A stretch of 14,283 nt of DNA from Candidatus Adiutrix sp. (GTDB lineage Bacteria; Desulfobacterota; Desulfarculia; Adiutricales; Adiutricaceae). Positions 13,157 through 14,283 of the stretch are shown piece by piece. Each line of letters begins with the position of its first letter. Positions within the stretch are counted from its first letter, which is position 1. The DNA is taken from the NCBI GenBank assembly GCA_031273445.1, contig JAISRV010000320.1:1-14283 (forward strand), read 5' to 3'. The position numbers and the translations under genes are program-made. The notes below the pieces were generated by a model. It made no database searches, was not told where the DNA came from, and saw only the letters and a list, made by a program, of their open reading frames with translations.

Positions 13157-14283
13157 TGATTTGGCGGCTGTGGCGTAAAATAACCCTGCCTGAAGGGGCG
13201 CCGCCGCCGCGCTGGACCGATTTAAGCGCCCTCAAAACGCGGGTGGTTCAGACTCCGCTGGTTTTGCGTCTCATAGCGACGGCCGCTCTGGCTCTTTTAA
13301 TGTCCGCGCCGGTCAATATGATCCAGGATCTCGTCTCCGCCCGCACCGACAGCTATCGCGAGGTGGTGCGGGAACTGTCCCACAGTTGGGGCGGGCGGCA
13401 GCTTCTCATCGGGCCGATCCTCTCGGTGCCGTATACCATTAAATATGTCGTGACCGAAGAGGCGCCGCTGACGGCAAGCGAAAAGGCGGAACTGGCCCTG
13501 CGGGGCGAACCTTTGCGCGCCGCCAAAACCATCAGTAGGGAAATAGCGACGGAAAAAACGGCCATTGTTTTGCCGGAGGAACTCAATATCGCCGGCGTTC
13601 TGGACCCGGAAACGAGAAAACGCAATATTTATTCCCTGTTGGTCTACACGGCGGATTTGAAGCTCTCCGGCTTTTTCCGCAAACCTGACTTCAAAAGCCT
13701 GGACGACAGAACCAGCGCCGTGCATTGGGACCGGGCCAGGCTCCTCGTCAGCCTGACCGACACCAAGGCCTTTCGCGGCATAAGCCAGCTCAGCCTGGGC
13801 GGCCGGGCTTATAAATTCGTGCCGGGAACCGGAAAATCCCCGGCGGCCCCGACCGGCTTTTCCGCCGAAGTCGATCTTGACGGCGCCGCTGATGTCCCTT
13901 TTTCCTTCAACATGGCCATAGGCGGCTCCCAGGGGTTTTATGTCGCCCCCGTCGCCGTGGTCAGCCGGATGGATCTGTCGTCAAGCTGGCCGCATCCCAA
14001 ATTCAGCGGCATGGGCCTCCCGATAAGCCGCGAGGCCGGCCCAACCGGGTTTACGGCTGGTTGGAACGTCCCCAACCTGGTGCGGAATTATCCGCAGTTA
14101 GCCGCCCTGGAGGCTCTGAGCCCGGACGGCGCGGCTAAAAAAGGCCAGGAATACGGCTATGACGAATACGAGTCAAGGCCGGCCGCCGGCGACCTGCCCC
14201 TGGCGGAATATGTCGTCGGCGTGGATTTGTTCGAGCCGGTTTTCCACTATTCCCTCATCACCAGGGCGGTGAAATACGCCATG
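13084..14283 (+). CDS. creD: CreD-like inner-membrane protein (3'-truncated by window edge)
   Basis: The first 400 codons of a CreD-family protein are visible. In E. coli CreD belongs to the CreBC regulon and is linked to envelope properties and beta-lactam response; its molecular role is unknown. Family features: a membrane segment at about 59-80 (LVLRLIATAALALLMSAPVNMI), RTDSYREVVRELSHSWGGRQLLIGP, a long beta-rich periplasmic region, and GVDLFEPVFHYSLITRAVKYA just before the edge, where the multi-pass C-terminal half should begin. An additional N-terminal membrane segment (5-30, LWLLTAMFVVLALCVALSL) precedes the usual first one. The ATG at 13084 is the only ATG after the in-frame stop at 12979-12981. 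It lies in the second unit of the tandem duplication, preceded by a weak GAGA site. It is divergent from the lipid locus and probably unrelated to it. Confidence 0.85.
   Translation, partial: MRGEWLWLLTAMFVVLALCVALSLLIWRLWRKITLPEGAPPPRWTDLSALKTRVVQTPLVLRLIATAALALLMSAPVNMIQDLVSARTDSYREVVRELSHSWGGRQLLIGPILSVPYTIKYVVTEEAPLTASEKAELALRGEPLRAAKTISREIATEKTAIVLPEELNIAGVLDPETRKRNIYSLLVYTADLKLSGFFRKPDFKSLDDRTSAVHWDRARLLVSLTDTKAFRGISQLSLGGRAYKFVPGTGKSPAAPTGFSAEVDLDGAADVPFSFNMAIGGSQGFYVAPVAVVSRMDLSSSWPHPKFSGMGLPISREAGPTGFTAGWNVPNLVRNYPQLAALEALSPDGAAKKGQEYGYDEYESRPAAGDLPLAEYVVGVDLFEPVFHYSLITRAVKYAM

Noticed and set aside
13297..13725. A 142-codon minus-strand frame within the creD-like gene
   Set aside because: The plus strand encodes conserved CreD features across the same stretch, so this is an antisense shadow.

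Overview
The window comes from a GC-rich, probably Gram-negative bacterium. The iterative lipid-synthase locus, the CreD homologue and the strong GC bias would fit a deltaproteobacterium/Desulfobacterota-like or myxobacterium-like host, but nothing here fixes the taxonomy. Nearly all of it is one minus-strand locus for a Pfa-type 'secondary lipid' synthase, the iterative type I FAS/PKS family that makes polyunsaturated fatty acids and related specialised acyl chains.

Reading along the minus strand, from right to left: a Sfp-type phosphopantetheinyl transferase (12657-11875); a PfaD-like FMN enoyl reductase (11851-10316); a 356-bp non-coding gap with a palindrome and a possible second promoter (10315-9960); a PfaA/Pfa2-like megasynthase with the order KS, degenerate AT, four ACPs, KR (9959-4530); and a PfaC/Pfa3-like megasynthase with the order KS, CLF, AT, DH, which runs off the left edge (4487 to below 1). 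The order ER, then KS-ACP-KR, then KS-CLF-AT-DH matches the myxobacterial pfa1-pfa2-pfa3 layout. Together the genes encode ACP activation, condensation, keto-reduction, dehydration and enoyl reduction.

The synthase departs from a textbook PUFA synthase. The malonyl-transferase domain of the Pfa2-like protein has lost its core, including the nucleophile elbow and the catalytic His region. The surviving AT in the Pfa3-like protein lacks the Arg that normally holds the malonyl carboxylate. The Pfa2-like protein also stops right after KR, without the C-terminal PS-DH. Malonyl loading may therefore depend on an AT from elsewhere, and the product is not predictable as a known PUFA.

The right end (12658-14283) is divergent. 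An AT-rich intergenic region is followed on the plus strand by a creD-like inner-membrane protein gene, cut by the right edge. Its 5' end carries a nearly perfect 169-bp tandem duplication. The unit is not a multiple of three, so it leaves a broken first copy of the start region in front of the intact reading frame.
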